NCBI RefSeq assembly: GCF_900095305.1
Contig: NZ_FMDO01000056.1
Span: 1 to 64,000, forward strand
Direction of reading: 5' to 3'
Source: Proteiniborus sp. DW1
GTDB taxonomy: Bacteria > Bacillota > Clostridia > Tissierellales > Proteiniboraceae
DNA length: 64,000 nt
Below, one piece after another: positions 17,052-26,940 of the stretch; the stretch's first letter is position 1; each line of letters starts with the position of its first letter. Under the pieces are notes generated by a model, which did not search any database, was not told the origin of the DNA, and saw nothing but the letters and a program-made list of their open reading frames with translations. Made by a program: the position numbers and the translations under genes.

Positions 17052-17996
17052 TCATAACCACTTTTTCTTTCTCATAAAAATATATAAGCCAAAACTTACA
17101 ACAATCATAATTCCAATAACTATTGGATAACCGTATTTCCATTGTAACTCAGGTATATTTGTGAAATTCATTCCATATATGCCTGTTATTACAGTTAATG
17201 GTGCAAAAAATGTAGCTATAATTGTTAATCGCTCACTTATTCTATTTCTCTCTGTAGATATTGTACTATCATATAGATATTGAAGATTGTTAATCCTCTC
17301 CGCTAAATCTGTTATAAAATCATATAGCTTATTTAAGCGTATATCTATATTCTTGAAGTATTTAATATACCCCGTTGCAATAAACTCATTTTCATTAACT
17401 ACTATTTGATCTCCTATGTATAATAGAGGACGAAGGCTTCTTTTCATTGTATTGACTACTAAGCGGTAATGATTAATCCTTGCTAGCTTTTCTTGATTCG
17501 CCTCTTGTATAATCAAATGCTCTAATATTTGTATCTTACTTTCCATTTCTTCAAGTGTTGAAAACAGATCAGTCAATAGCCTATCAAATATTATATAATA
17601 TGCTCTACTAAGTCTGCCTTCTATCTTATATGACTTTTCAAGCTTTTGAAATATACTTTCCATTATGTCTTTTCTGAGGACACTTTCCTGGTCTAATACC
17701 AATATAAGATAGTTTTCCCCAAAATATATATTAAGCTCTTCAAATACTAAATTTTCTTCTATTAAGTAAAAATAATTCAAGTTTATATAGTCATAATTAT
17801 CGTAAATTTCCATTTTAACATAATCATCAAAATGGATACACTCTTCAATAGTTTCTGGGGCAAAGTCAAATATATTCTGAATTTCAAGTATTTCTTTTCC
17901 TGAGCATACTATGAAATAAATGTTGTCTTTATTATACCAATTCTCAGTAAGTTCCTGTTCCTCAATAACTTCATTAGTAAGATTGAATATATTCAT
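17052..17996 (-). CDS. CorA-family divalent metal cation transporter
   Basis: The 314-residue protein has the CorA layout: a ~240-residue cytoplasmic funnel domain with long helices, then two C-terminal transmembrane helices. The signature GMN motif (YGMNF, residues ~275-277) closes the first helix, and the protein ends in a basic tail. This family conducts Mg2+ (or Co2+/Ni2+) inward as a pentamer. The loop after GMN contains NIPELQWKYG, the usual MPEL-type segment. The gene appears monocistronic. Metal specificity cannot be decided from sequence. Confidence 0.9.
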   Translation of the reverse strand: MNIFNLTNEVIEEQELTENWYNKDNIYFIVCSGKEILEIQNIFDFAPETIEECIHFDDYVKMEIYDNYDYINLNYFYLIEENLVFEELNIYFGENYLILVLDQESVLRKDIMESIFQKLEKSYKIEGRLSRAYYIIFDRLLTDLFSTLEEMESKIQILEHLIIQEANQEKLARINHYRLVVNTMKRSLRPLLYIGDQIVVNENEFIATGYIKYFKNIDIRLNKLYDFITDLAERINNLQYLYDSTISTERNRISERLTIIATFFAPLTVITGIYGMNFTNIPELQWKYGYPIVIGIMIVVSFGLYIFMRKKKWL

Positions 17997-18077
17997 ATTA
18001 TATCTCCTTATCTAGCTACTACATAAGGGACTTTCAGTGAATCCACAGTTTTGGAATAAATTTTTTCTTTTTTGCTA

Positions 18078-19190
18078 TTATAAACCTTCTACTCTTTCAA
18101 CTGACTCCATATAATGAGAAATAAGTACCTTTATATATCCATTAAACATTTTATTTACTTCTTCATTGCCTGTATCTACTAAGAGAGGTCGCCCTTTTAA
18201 TGACATAAGTTTGTTTTTAGTCGCAATAACACGTATATTCTCTTTTCCTACTTTCCTTATAACCTCTGCACTAATTTGCTGATTTCCTCTTCCAAATATA
18301 TAGCCTTGACCACCTATAACAGTAACTATTATTTTAGCCTTATTTCCTTCGATAATATCTAGGATTTGCTTTTCGTTCACATCAGATGCAACTAACTCTT
18401 TATTTTTTACAATATCTATTCCTAATAGGGTATTAGGTAGTCCTAGTCTTTCCATTATAGGTCTAGTAGATGTTCCAGAACCAATTATATAATATACATC
18501 AGGTTCCATATCCTCAACGATTTTTTCTGCAATGCCTTCTAGTGCATCTTCCTCAGAACCTATACCACTAGACTTACTTGTTTGAACTAGTTCAGGCTCT
18601 AGAGGTATTCTCATATATCCATATAACCTTGCAGTCACTATGCCTTCTCTAAATGCTTCTTCATCTATATCCATTACTTCTACTTCTTTAGTCTTCATGT
18701 CTTCATTTTGAAAATATTTTAAAACAATTTCCCCTGCTGCTTTAGGATGACTTGCATATACTGCTGAATGAATCTTAACTCCTGCTGGAATCCCAATAAC
18801 AGGTACCTGTGTGCCTATTGCATTGTAGATGTTACGTGCTGTACCATCTCCTCCAGCAAAAAGTATTATATCTACTCCCTCAGCTAACATTTTTTTCGCT
18901 GCCTCTTCTGTATCTTCAGGCCCAAAACTATCTTTCTTTTCACTTAGAACTATTGGTTCAAATCCTAACTCTAGTGCTTCTTCTTCTCCCATACTACCAG
19001 GATAAGTGAATATCTCAAGCTTATCTTTAATTGGCAGCAAGGATTCTAAGGCTTTTTTTGCCTTGATTGGAGATTCAGGTATAGCTCCTAGACTGAGGGC
19101 CTTTTCTAATACTTCCTTACCGTCAGTACCCTTAAGTCCTACTCTTCCTCCCATTCCTGCAATGGGATTGACTATAAATCCTAGCTTCAT
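18078..19190 (-). CDS. ATP-NAD kinase family protein (AcoX-like)
   Basis: The 370-residue protein opens with GFIVNPIAGMGGRVGLKGTDG and carries the NAD-kinase/diacylglycerol-kinase nucleotide motif GGDGTARN at about residue 115. This longer subgroup resembles AcoX, found with acetoin catabolism genes, whose exact reaction is unsettled. Binding of ATP and an NAD-like ligand is likely; true NAD kinase activity is not certain. The ATG at 19190 fits AGAGGTG better than the GTG at 19199. No acetoin genes are nearby; the neighbours are a CorA gene and an ABC exporter operon. Confidence 0.75.
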   Translation of the reverse strand: MKLGFIVNPIAGMGGRVGLKGTDGKEVLEKALSLGAIPESPIKAKKALESLLPIKDKLEIFTYPGSMGEEEALELGFEPIVLSEKKDSFGPEDTEEAAKKMLAEGVDIILFAGGDGTARNIYNAIGTQVPVIGIPAGVKIHSAVYASHPKAAGEIVLKYFQNEDMKTKEVEVMDIDEEAFREGIVTARLYGYMRIPLEPELVQTSKSSGIGSEEDALEGIAEKIVEDMEPDVYYIIGSGTSTRPIMERLGLPNTLLGIDIVKNKELVASDVNEKQILDIIEGNKAKIIVTVIGGQGYIFGRGNQQISAEVIRKVGKENIRVIATKNKLMSLKGRPLLVDTGNEEVNKMFNGYIKVLISHYMESVERVEGL

Positions 19191-19531
19191 AAAATTCACC
19201 TCTTTTAAATATTTTTCAAAACTTTTCTCTATTTTATTAACCTATACCTTTATTACAGTTTCATCATAACTCTTACAGAAACTTAACCTTAGTATATTAT
19301 AGTACCTACAGTTTTTCAATCTGCCCCCTTCTTTTATTATGCCGTTTTTTGATGAAAATCCTATATGCCTAAGCCCATAAAAAATAAATTATTATAACTC
19401 TAAAAGTTATTATCATTTATCTTCTTAGTCCATGAGACATAGCTACTGAACCAATAACAAAAAGTCATCAGTAAAAATATAGATATAAAATTCAAATGAC
19501 CTATTAGTCTACACTTCTATTTCATCTCTAA

Positions 19532-19578
19532 AAATAACACTCTCTGAAGGTAATATAATTATACCCTCAAAGAGTGCT
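19532..19578 (-). terminator. Intrinsic terminator after ABC exporter operon
   Basis: On the minus strand GCACTCTTTGAGGGTA pairs with TTACCTTCAGAGAGTG around an AT loop, followed by TTATTTTT. It lies 30 bases past the stop of the ABC exporter gene. The rest of the ~400-base gap up to 19190 shows no gene. Confidence 0.7.
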
Positions 19579-19607
19579 TCTTATTTAAAGCTTTATTTTA
19601 TATATTA

Positions 19608-21449
19608 TTAGGCTGCAAACTGACTGTTATAAAGCTCTGCGTAAAAACCATTTTTAGCCATAAGTTCTTCATGACTTCCTTGTTCTATTATATCTCCATC
19701 TCTCATAACTAAAATTAAATCTGCATCTCTTATAGTCGAAAGCCTATGAGCTATAATAAATGATGTTCTTCCCTTCATTAAGTTTTCCATAGCTTTTTGT
19801 ATCAATATTTCTGTTCTAGTATCTACAGAAGATGTAGCTTCATCTAATATGAGAATCCTAGGATCAGAGAGAATCGCTCTAGCTATTGTTAAAAGCTGCT
19901 TCTGTCCTTGAGAAATATTGTTAGCTTCCTCGTTAATAATCATATTATATCCTTCTGGCAAGGTATGAATAAACCTGTCTGCATGAGCAGATTTAGCAGC
20001 TTTTATTACTTCCTCATCTGTTGCATCTAATCTTCCGTATCTTATGTTATCCATTATACTACCTGAGAAAAGCCATGTGTCTTGAAGAACCATACCAAAA
20101 TTATCTCTTAGATCTTCTCTTGTAAATTTACTGATATCATGACCATCTATTAAAATTCTTCCTTCATTCAATTCATAAAATCTCATTAATAGTTTAACTA
20201 TGGTAGTCTTTCCTGCTCCAGTAGGTCCTACTATAGCAACCTTTTGCCCTGGCTTTATGTCTGCCGAGAAGTTATTTATTATTATTTTGTCCTTGGTATA
20301 TCCAAACTTAATGTTTTCAAAAGTTACTCTTCCCTCTACATTTTCTAGTTTAACAGGAACTTCAGCTTCCTTAATTTCTTCCTCTTCTTCTAAAAACTCA
20401 AATACCCTCTCAGCCGCAGCAACTGTTGACTGAAGAACATTACTGATTTGAGCTACCTGTGTTATTGGTTGAGTAAAGCTTTTTATATATTGAATGAATG
20501 AAAGTATGTCTCCCACTTCTATAGTCTTCTTAATAGCATACCAGCCACCTAAGATTGAAACAACAACATATCCTAAATTCCCTATAAAGGTCATTATAGG
20601 CATCATCATACCAGAAAGAAACTGCGCCTTCCAAGCAGAATTGTAGAGTTCTCCATTTATCTTCTTAAACTCCTCTATTACCTCTTCTTCTGCATTAAAG
20701 GCCTTCATTATATTGTGTCCACTGTAGACTTCCTCTATATGACCATTAACTCGTCCAAGAGACTCCTGTTGAGTCTTGAAAAATTTCTGTGATCTTTTAA
20801 CTACCCCTAAGACCAAAACCATTGAAATAGGCAATATTAAAATCGCAGCAAGAGTCATCTGCCAGCTTATAGAAATCATCATTATCAGAACTCCTACAAA
20901 AGTAACAGCAGAAGTTATTATCTGACTCATACTTTGATTTAAAGTCTGACTAATAGTATCTACATCATTTGTAACTCTTGATAATACATCTCCATGAGAT
21001 ACTGAATCAAAGTATTTAAGCGGAAGTCTATTTATCTTTTCAGTTATTTCCTTTCTTAGATTATATGATACCTTCTGTGAAACTCCAGCAACTATAACTC
21101 CTTGTATAAAGGAAAAGAGTGATGATGCTACATATAGTCCTATTAGGAGAAGAATTATATTTAATATATACTGAAAGTCAATTCCTCCACCAGTAGCTCC
21201 TGATACTTTAGATACTAGACCTTCAAATATTTTAGTTGTTGCTTTACCAAGAATTTTAGGTGCCCTAATGGTAAAGATTGTACTTCCTATGGCAAATAGC
21301 ATTACTATAATTAGTTTTAGTCTATAGGGCTTAAGGTATCTGAGAAGCTTAGAGAAAGTTCCTTTAAAATCTTTAGGCTTCTCGCCTCCACCCATCATAT
21401 GACCATGACCTCTTCCTTGTTGTGGTCTCTTTACATTGTTTGTGCTCAT
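19608..21449 (-). CDS. ABC exporter half-transporter, subunit with catalytic glutamate
   Basis: The 613-residue protein is a transmembrane domain (six helices, ~40-340) fused to an ATPase domain (~375-610). Walker A is GPTGAGKTT, Walker B is ILILDEATS with the catalytic Glu present, and the signature is ISQGQ, a divergence from LSGGQ typical of one partner in heterodimeric exporters. A Gly/His/Met-rich N-terminus (RGHGHMMGGGEKP) could bind metal but may be incidental. It overlaps the upstream exporter gene by 4 bases, so the two surely form a heterodimer in which this subunit completes the consensus ATP site. The operon begins with a MarR gene. Multidrug or peptide export is the usual role; the substrate is unknown. 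Confidence 0.88.
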   Translation of the reverse strand: MSTNNVKRPQQGRGHGHMMGGGEKPKDFKGTFSKLLRYLKPYRLKLIIVMLFAIGSTIFTIRAPKILGKATTKIFEGLVSKVSGATGGGIDFQYILNIILLLIGLYVASSLFSFIQGVIVAGVSQKVSYNLRKEITEKINRLPLKYFDSVSHGDVLSRVTNDVDTISQTLNQSMSQIITSAVTFVGVLIMMISISWQMTLAAILILPISMVLVLGVVKRSQKFFKTQQESLGRVNGHIEEVYSGHNIMKAFNAEEEVIEEFKKINGELYNSAWKAQFLSGMMMPIMTFIGNLGYVVVSILGGWYAIKKTIEVGDILSFIQYIKSFTQPITQVAQISNVLQSTVAAAERVFEFLEEEEEIKEAEVPVKLENVEGRVTFENIKFGYTKDKIIINNFSADIKPGQKVAIVGPTGAGKTTIVKLLMRFYELNEGRILIDGHDISKFTREDLRDNFGMVLQDTWLFSGSIMDNIRYGRLDATDEEVIKAAKSAHADRFIHTLPEGYNMIINEEANNISQGQKQLLTIARAILSDPRILILDEATSSVDTRTEILIQKAMENLMKGRTSFIIAHRLSTIRDADLILVMRDGDIIEQGSHEELMAKNGFYAELYNSQFAA

Positions 21450-23698
21450 ATGGCAAGTTCCTCCTCTGATAGTTGTGACAGAGCTATTTGCTTATATACG
21501 CTACAGTTCTTTAAAAGCTCCTTGTGTCTACCCATACCTACTATTTTTCCTTCATCTAGAACTATAATGTTTTCAGCATTCATTATAGTACTTATTCTCT
21601 GTGCAACTATTAGTACAGTTCTATCCTTTATTTCTTTACTTATAGCCTTCCTTAAAGCTGCATCTGTTTTAAAGTCAAGTGCTGAGAAGCTATCATCAAA
21701 AATAAGAAGTTCTGGTTCCTTAGCTAAGGCTCTAGCAATTGATAGTCTTTGTCTTTGACCACCTGATACATTGACTCCTCCCTGAGCTATTTCAGTTAAA
21801 ATTCCCTTTTCTTTTTGGTCTATAAATTCTTTAGCTTGGGCTATTTCTATAGCCTTTAAAACACTTTCATCTGTAACATTAGCATTTTTACCATACTTTA
21901 TATTGCTTTCTATAGTTCCTGTAAATAAAACTCCCTTCTGTGGTACATATCCTATTCTTTCTCTCAAGTCATGAAGCCTTATATCTCTTATATCTATTCC
22001 ATCTAATAGTATTTGACCTTCTGTTACATCGTAAAATCTTGGAATCAAGTTAATAAGAGTAGACTTACCACTTCCTGTACTTCCGATAAATGCTGTAGTT
22101 TCTCCAGGTTTTGCAGTAAAAGTTATGTTTTCAAGAACATTTGCTTCAGCTCCTGGATATTTAAAACTAACATTCTTGAACTCCAATAATCCCTTAGCGT
22201 CCTTTCCAAATTCCTTAGGATTAATAGGCTCTTCTATTGAAAGCTCCTTGTTCAATATTTCTGATATCCTTCCAGCTGATACAGAAGCTCTTGGCAGTAA
22301 TATTGATACTACTGATATCATAAGGAATGACATGATTATCTGCATTGCATACTGCATAAATGCCATCATATCTCCAACTTGTATTACTCCTTTGTCTATT
22401 TCATGAGCACCTATCCATACGATTAATAATGTAACTCCATTCATAATTAACATCATAGTTGGCATCATCATAGCCATTGTTCTAGATATAAATAGGTTGG
22501 TTTTAGTTAAATCTTTATTTGCATTGTCAAATTTCTTTTCTTCATATTTCTGAGTATTAAAAGCTCTGATTACCAGCATTCCAGTAAGAGATTCTCTCAT
22601 TACTTGATTTATCTTGTCAACTAGCTTTTGTAGTTTTTTGAATCTAGGCATAGCTACTGCAAATAATACTATAATTAATGTAAGTATAGCAACAACTCCT
22701 ACTGCAACTATCCATGCCATAGATGTATTTGTCCTTAGAGTTCTAATAACCCCACCTACCCCTAATATAGGTGCATAGAACACCATTCTCAACATCATTA
22801 TCATAAACATCTGCACTTGTTGTATATCATTTGTAGTTCTAGTTATTAAAGATGCTGTTGAAAAATCATCAAATTCTCCATTTGAAAAGGCAGTTACTTT
22901 CTTGAAAACCTTAAATCTCAGGTTTCTTCCAAGTCCAGATGAAACCCTTGAAGATAAAAGCCCCACCAATATTGCTGCTAACATACTTAAAAGTGAAATA
23001 ATTAGCATCACTCCGCCTATATAGAATATATAGTTATACTGAATCTTGCTAATATCTATCCCCATGTCTTCATATTGGGTTTTAATGTAGTTAATTGCAG
23101 ACTGATTAATTATTGACTCAGGCAAACCTTCAAATTGCTTATTTATTTCAGTCATCATTACATCAAATTGCTCCTTTGGAGCGTTTTTTATTATCATGAA
23201 AAGATCTGTTCCTTCAGGTAAGTTAGCAAAATGACTACTTCCCATATCCTCTGCTGATACACCTTGTGGAACTCCTTTTTCAATACCTGCTACAGTTAGT
23301 AGTGCTTTACCGAAAAAGGAATTGATTTTTTCTATATCTTCTTTGTTTTTTGTATTTAACATATATACAGCTTCTTTTTCCAATGAAGGATACTTTTTAA
23401 CAAAATCCTTGTGTTCTTTTTCTGTTAAACTATCCCCATTTGCATTTATTAACTTATAGCTACTGTCTACAAGATTTCTTTCTTCATCATTTAAAAATAA
23501 TCTGATTTTTTCCATTTCTGTATCTTTAATTACCTTTGGTACTGCATTTTCTATTCCATTTTGCTGAATCCCTACATTAACTATATTTGACATATAGTCA
23601 GGAAGAGCAAGCTCTGTACTAGCTTGAAGGAAAAGTAATCCTATAATGATTAGTATCGATATAGTAAATGGCTTGAACTCTTTGAATAATTTAAGCAT
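21446..23698 (-). CDS. ABC exporter half-transporter, degenerate-site subunit with extracytoplasmic insert
   Basis: At 750 residues this is ~150 longer than usual. After the first transmembrane helix (~14-30) there is an insert to ~residue 220 before the second helix, predicted to be outside the cell. The ATPase domain has Walker A GSTGSGKST, signature VSGGQ, and Walker B LLIFDDSFS, where Asp replaces the catalytic Glu. This is the classic degenerate-site pattern of heterodimeric exporters. Its stop overlaps the start of the partner gene. The paralogous operon at 29985-34002 lacks the insert. The insert might recognise substrate or protect against an antimicrobial, but no motif shows which. 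Confidence 0.87.
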   Translation of the reverse strand: MLKLFKEFKPFTISILIIIGLLFLQASTELALPDYMSNIVNVGIQQNGIENAVPKVIKDTEMEKIRLFLNDEERNLVDSSYKLINANGDSLTEKEHKDFVKKYPSLEKEAVYMLNTKNKEDIEKINSFFGKALLTVAGIEKGVPQGVSAEDMGSSHFANLPEGTDLFMIIKNAPKEQFDVMMTEINKQFEGLPESIINQSAINYIKTQYEDMGIDISKIQYNYIFYIGGVMLIISLLSMLAAILVGLLSSRVSSGLGRNLRFKVFKKVTAFSNGEFDDFSTASLITRTTNDIQQVQMFMIMMLRMVFYAPILGVGGVIRTLRTNTSMAWIVAVGVVAILTLIIVLFAVAMPRFKKLQKLVDKINQVMRESLTGMLVIRAFNTQKYEEKKFDNANKDLTKTNLFISRTMAMMMPTMMLIMNGVTLLIVWIGAHEIDKGVIQVGDMMAFMQYAMQIIMSFLMISVVSILLPRASVSAGRISEILNKELSIEEPINPKEFGKDAKGLLEFKNVSFKYPGAEANVLENITFTAKPGETTAFIGSTGSGKSTLINLIPRFYDVTEGQILLDGIDIRDIRLHDLRERIGYVPQKGVLFTGTIESNIKYGKNANVTDESVLKAIEIAQAKEFIDQKEKGILTEIAQGGVNVSGGQRQRLSIARALAKEPELLIFDDSFSALDFKTDAALRKAISKEIKDRTVLIVAQRISTIMNAENIIVLDEGKIVGMGRHKELLKNCSVYKQIALSQLSEEELAI

Positions 23699-23923
23699 AG
23701 TGCCCTCCTTTTTTTGACAACAGAAAATCCTATTTTAATTTTTTTATATAACAGGACCTTCTGTCAGTAAATTTTTTTGTCAATGATTTTTTGCAAATTA
23801 CTAAAATCTTTGATTTCGTGCAATTAGCTTTATAACGACTAACAAAATATTAGTTTTTCAATAAATGCTTTATTTTTTTGGATCTGAAATATCTCTTTTT
23901 TTAACCTTTGCCCTACAACAAAG

Positions 23924-24367
23924 TTATTCCTTATCATTTACTGCAGCTAGATTAGCCCTCATTTGCATAAATAGCCTTCTTAAAATTATTTTTTCCTCTA
24001 CTGTAAAGTTTCCGAAGCACTCTTCCTCAAGCTTTTGGGTTATTTTTATTGCCTTATTACAGGTTTCTCTACCTTCATCTGTAATATATACCCTAGTAAC
24101 TCTTTGGTCCTCAGTATCCTGGTATCGTCTTATTAAGTTTGCCTTCTCCATCCTCCTAAGCATTACTGTTACAGTAGAAGGTTTTACATCTAACTTAGTC
24201 GCTATCTCACTTTGACTTAAGCCATCCTCTTTATTCAGAACAAATAATAAGTGCGGCTGCCCTGGATATACTCCAATTTCGTCAAAAAGTACATGAGTGC
24301 GATAAAAATGAAGTTTAAGTATTTCTAAAAAAATATAATATAGAGAATCTTTATGAAAATATTCCAT
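23924..24367 (-). CDS. MarR-family transcriptional regulator
   Basis: The 147-residue protein has the winged helix-turn-helix of the MarR family (QSEIATKLDVKPSTVTVMLRRMEKANLI, with the D-x-R-x-T-R-V-Y wing). It is the first gene before the heterodimeric ABC exporter on the same strand, 225 bases upstream of it. MarR proteins usually repress their own operon and an exporter until a ligand binds. Two copies of a TTAGYCGACTAA palindrome upstream (24386-24397 and 24491-24502) are good operator candidates. The ATG follows AGGAGGTTATT. Confidence 0.88.
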   Translation of the reverse strand: MEYFHKDSLYYIFLEILKLHFYRTHVLFDEIGVYPGQPHLLFVLNKEDGLSQSEIATKLDVKPSTVTVMLRRMEKANLIRRYQDTEDQRVTRVYITDEGRETCNKAIKITQKLEEECFGNFTVEEKIILRRLFMQMRANLAAVNDKE

Positions 24368-24385
24368 AATAACCTCCTAATTTAA

Positions 24386-24502
24386 TTAGTCGACTAAACA
24401 TATTTTAAATAATATCACTATAATAGATATTAGTCAATATTTCTCTAAAATATAATTACACCTTCATATTGTTATCAAAATAAGTTTTAGTTAGCCGACT
24501 AA
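24386..24502. promoter_or_regulatory. Two candidate MarR operators
   Basis: TTAGTCGACTAA is a perfect 12-bp palindrome at 24386-24397, 19 bases upstream of the marR start. TTAGCCGACTAA at 24491-24502 differs by one base. Their identity, position and spacing (105 bases) fit autoregulation by the adjacent MarR protein. Confidence 0.6.
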
Positions 24503-24611
24503 ATAAAATCTTGTATATGAATATACAAAAAAACTTTGTTTAAACTCGCTTAAAGAAAGCCTCTTTATATAAGGAACATAAAAATAGGACCTTACTATTG
24601 AGCATAAAAAT

Positions 24612-24653
24612 AAAAAAGTTAATCTAGATAATTATCTAAATTAACTTTTTTGA
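24612..24653. terminator. Bidirectional intrinsic terminator
   Basis: AAAAAAGTTAATCTAGATA / TTATCTAAATTAACTTTTTT forms a long hairpin with A/T tracts on both sides. It follows the stop of the small membrane protein gene on the minus strand. Confidence 0.7.
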
Positions 24654-24685
24654 CTGCTTAATTAATGCTAATGTCTTCTTTTGTA

Positions 24686-24889
24686 TTAAAATAATCCTTT
24701 TATTATAATAGTTAGCCCTAAAATTGCTAAGGGAACACCAAGAATTGCACCAATCACAGTTAAGCTTAATACTATACCTAAAATTATAAAAACAACACCT
24801 AAAATAATAGCTACTAATCTTCCAGTTATTTTTATAATGCCTTCCACTAGTTTGGCTAACGCAATGAAGGGAAGTAATAATATTTTCAT
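24686..24889 (-). CDS. Small hydrophobic membrane protein
   Basis: The 67-residue product is almost entirely hydrophobic, with two membrane segments (ITGRLVAIILGVVFII and a second rich in Gly, Val and Ile). ATG 24889 is chosen because GGAGGCGG lies seven bases upstream; a longer frame begins in a region without a binding site. No family or function is recognised. It is flanked by terminators on both sides and so is its own transcription unit. Confidence 0.6.
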   Translation of the reverse strand: MKILLLPFIALAKLVEGIIKITGRLVAIILGVVFIILGIVLSLTVIGAILGVPLAILGLTIIIKGLF

Positions 24890-25004
24890 CTGACCGCCTC
24901 CATATCTACTTAAAATATGCAAATTATTATGCAAATTATATAATACTACTCTATTTTTATTATAATTATACCATAATCAGGTACTCAAATTATTCTAGTT
25001 ACAA

Positions 25005-25066
25005 ACATTAAAAATACCTACAGAAGGCGTTTATTGATTCACCAGCTATAGGTATTTTTAATGTTC
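25005..25066. terminator. Intrinsic terminator after the foldase gene
   Basis: AACATTAAAAATACCTA pairs with TAGGTATTTTTAATGTT across a ~25-base loop, just past the PrsA-like gene stop on the minus strand. The A/T flanks make it usable in both directions. Confidence 0.65.
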
Positions 25067-25074
25067 TCTAAAAT

Positions 25075-25980
25075 TTATTTATTCTCTTTAAGATAATTAG
25101 TTATTTCATATTCGTTAAGTTTTTCTTGATACCATTCTTGATATGCTTGAGGAATTTTACTATCAAGGAGCATATCTTTTATCTTATCCTTGCTTTCTTC
25201 ATAATTAGCTTCCTTGGCTTCTTTTTTATCTTCTACTTTAATTATATGGTATCCAAAATCAGACTTAACAGGCTCACTGATTGCATCTATTTCTAATGAA
25301 AAAGCTGCCTCTTCAAAGCTTGGAACCATTTGTCCTCTTCCAAAATAGCCTAAATCTCCACCAGATACTTTACTACCTTCATCTGTTGAATATTCCTTAG
25401 CTAATTCTGCAAAATCTTCACCAGTTGATAGCTTTTCCTTGATTTCTTTAGCTTCTTCTTCTGTCTCAACTAAGATGTGACTAGCTTTTACTTGCTCTTT
25501 TTGTTCAAATTCTTCCTTGTTTGCTTCAAAGTATTCCTGCATTTCTTCTTCTGAAATTGAAATACTAGGTTCAAGGAGTCTTTTAATCTGCGTATTAGTA
25601 GTAATATTCTTCTTTATATCATCTAATGAATATCCATAATACTGCATAGCTTGATTAAATACTTCTTCTCCACCATAATTAGATATTATTTCATCAATTT
25701 CTGCCTGAATCTCTTCTTCTGAAATGCTGATTTTTTGCTTCTCTGCTTCAATAGTTATAATTTTTTCTGAAATCAATGCATCTAATACTCGATCACCGTT
25801 TTCTGCAACTAAGTATTCATATAGCTCGTCCTTAGTAATGACATGGTCATTTATCTTAGCTACAATTTCTCCATCTGCTGCCTGCTTACTTTGACAACCT
25901 GTCATGCTGAAAACAAGCACTAACGAAACTACTAATAATATGCTCTTCCAGTTTTTTTTGCTTACCAATTTTTTAGTCAT
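25075..25980 (-). CDS. PrsA-like peptidyl-prolyl cis-trans isomerase lipoprotein
   Basis: The 301-residue lipoprotein (lipid Cys29 in MTGCQ) has a SurA-like N-terminal chaperone region, with the INDHVITKDELYEYL opening, and a parvulin domain at ~160-260. Characteristic words are ASHILVETEEEA, YSTDEGSKVSGGDLGYFGRGQMVPSFEEAAF and DFGYHIIKV. It should help secreted proteins fold at the outer face of the membrane. The ATG at 25980 follows GGAGGTAATT ideally. It is monocistronic, with a terminator immediately downstream. Confidence 0.9.
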   Translation of the reverse strand: MTKKLVSKKNWKSILLVVSLVLVFSMTGCQSKQAADGEIVAKINDHVITKDELYEYLVAENGDRVLDALISEKIITIEAEKQKISISEEEIQAEIDEIISNYGGEEVFNQAMQYYGYSLDDIKKNITTNTQIKRLLEPSISISEEEMQEYFEANKEEFEQKEQVKASHILVETEEEAKEIKEKLSTGEDFAELAKEYSTDEGSKVSGGDLGYFGRGQMVPSFEEAAFSLEIDAISEPVKSDFGYHIIKVEDKKEAKEANYEESKDKIKDMLLDSKIPQAYQEWYQEKLNEYEITNYLKENK

Positions 25981-26214
25981 AATTACCTCCAAAGTTTAAA
26001 TTTACAGAAAGGAATTTTTACAATACAAATTATTAAATTTCCCATCCATATAATATACTTATTTTATATCATAAAAACATTAAAAAGTCTTGCCTTATCT
26101 ATTCTACAATAAAATTGTGAACTAATTGTGAAAAAACTATAAATTATTTATAATTTATAAATTATATACTGAGAAATCCTCATTTAGTTTTGGCTTAAGA
26201 ATTCGCTATTTATA

Positions 26215-26607
26215 TTAAGTTCTTTTTATAATTGAACTTTTACATTTGGGACAGGTTATTCTAATCTTGCCTTTCCCTTTAGGAACTCTAAGCTGTTGAT
26301 TACATTGAGGACACCTATAAAAACGATGTGTCTTATGTTCCTTAAAACGTTTTAAAAGCGTATTTATCCTTGCTCTTATAGGACTTAACCATTGTAAAAA
26401 TCTCATGTTTTCTTGATACCTTTTATCAATATTTCTTGACAAAATTCTCATGTACGATAGGGCTAAGACTAAAATTCCAAGTACATTGATAATATCTAAA
26501 CCTGTAATTGAACTTATTATTAACAGTATCAATGTCAGTATTAACATAGCTTTTGATAGCTGATCTACGCCATATCGACCTATCATCATTCTTTGAAGCC
26601 AATTCAT
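26215..26607 (-). CDS. Membrane protein with C-terminal zinc ribbon
   Basis: The 130-residue protein has two adjacent hydrophobic segments near residues 20-55 and a basic linker. Its C-terminal zinc ribbon has CPxC and CPxC pairs (YRCPQCNQ ... ITCPKCKS) about 18 residues apart. The ribbon should face the cytoplasm and could bind nucleic acid or a protein partner. Similar small proteins are common in Clostridia without assigned function. The ATG is preceded by GGAGGAGTAAATGGA. Confidence 0.75.
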   Translation of the reverse strand: MNWLQRMMIGRYGVDQLSKAMLILTLILLIISSITGLDIINVLGILVLALSYMRILSRNIDKRYQENMRFLQWLSPIRARINTLLKRFKEHKTHRFYRCPQCNQQLRVPKGKGKIRITCPKCKSSIIKRT

Positions 26608-26940
26608 TCCATTTACTCCTCCTATAAGTCTATTATAAATGTCTTATATATTAAAATACTAATTATTATGTTATATTTTATCACATACTTTGTCAATTTG
26701 CTTGCAACTTAACAAAAGTCATATTTTCGATAATATAGCCATTAGATTGCCTATATATTATCTAAGTGTTTTTAGAACATTATACGGTGGGTTTAATATA
26801 ATGATAGTAATTAATTTAATAAAACACTCTAAAAAATAATAGTTAGTAGATAAGCAAGTGAGAACCTTTGTCTACTAATGTTATTTGTGAAGATGAAAAT
26901 AGAGTTTTAATAAAAAATAAAATTAGTATAGGATGGTAAT
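26608..26940. other. Intergenic leader of the aspartokinase gene with a long hairpin
   Basis: No gene is seen. At 26841-26880 TTAGTAGATAAG pairs with CTTTGTCTACTAA to make a 12-bp hairpin (two G-U pairs) with an ~11-base loop, about 60 bases before the start. It has no good T-run, so it is not a standard terminator. It does not match the lysine riboswitch or T-box as I know them. Confidence 0.4.

Noticed and set aside
26841-26880. Lysine riboswitch or T-box upstream of aspartokinase
   Set aside because: The leader lacks the multi-helix lysine aptamer motifs and the TGGTACCGCG T-box word; only a single hairpin is present.
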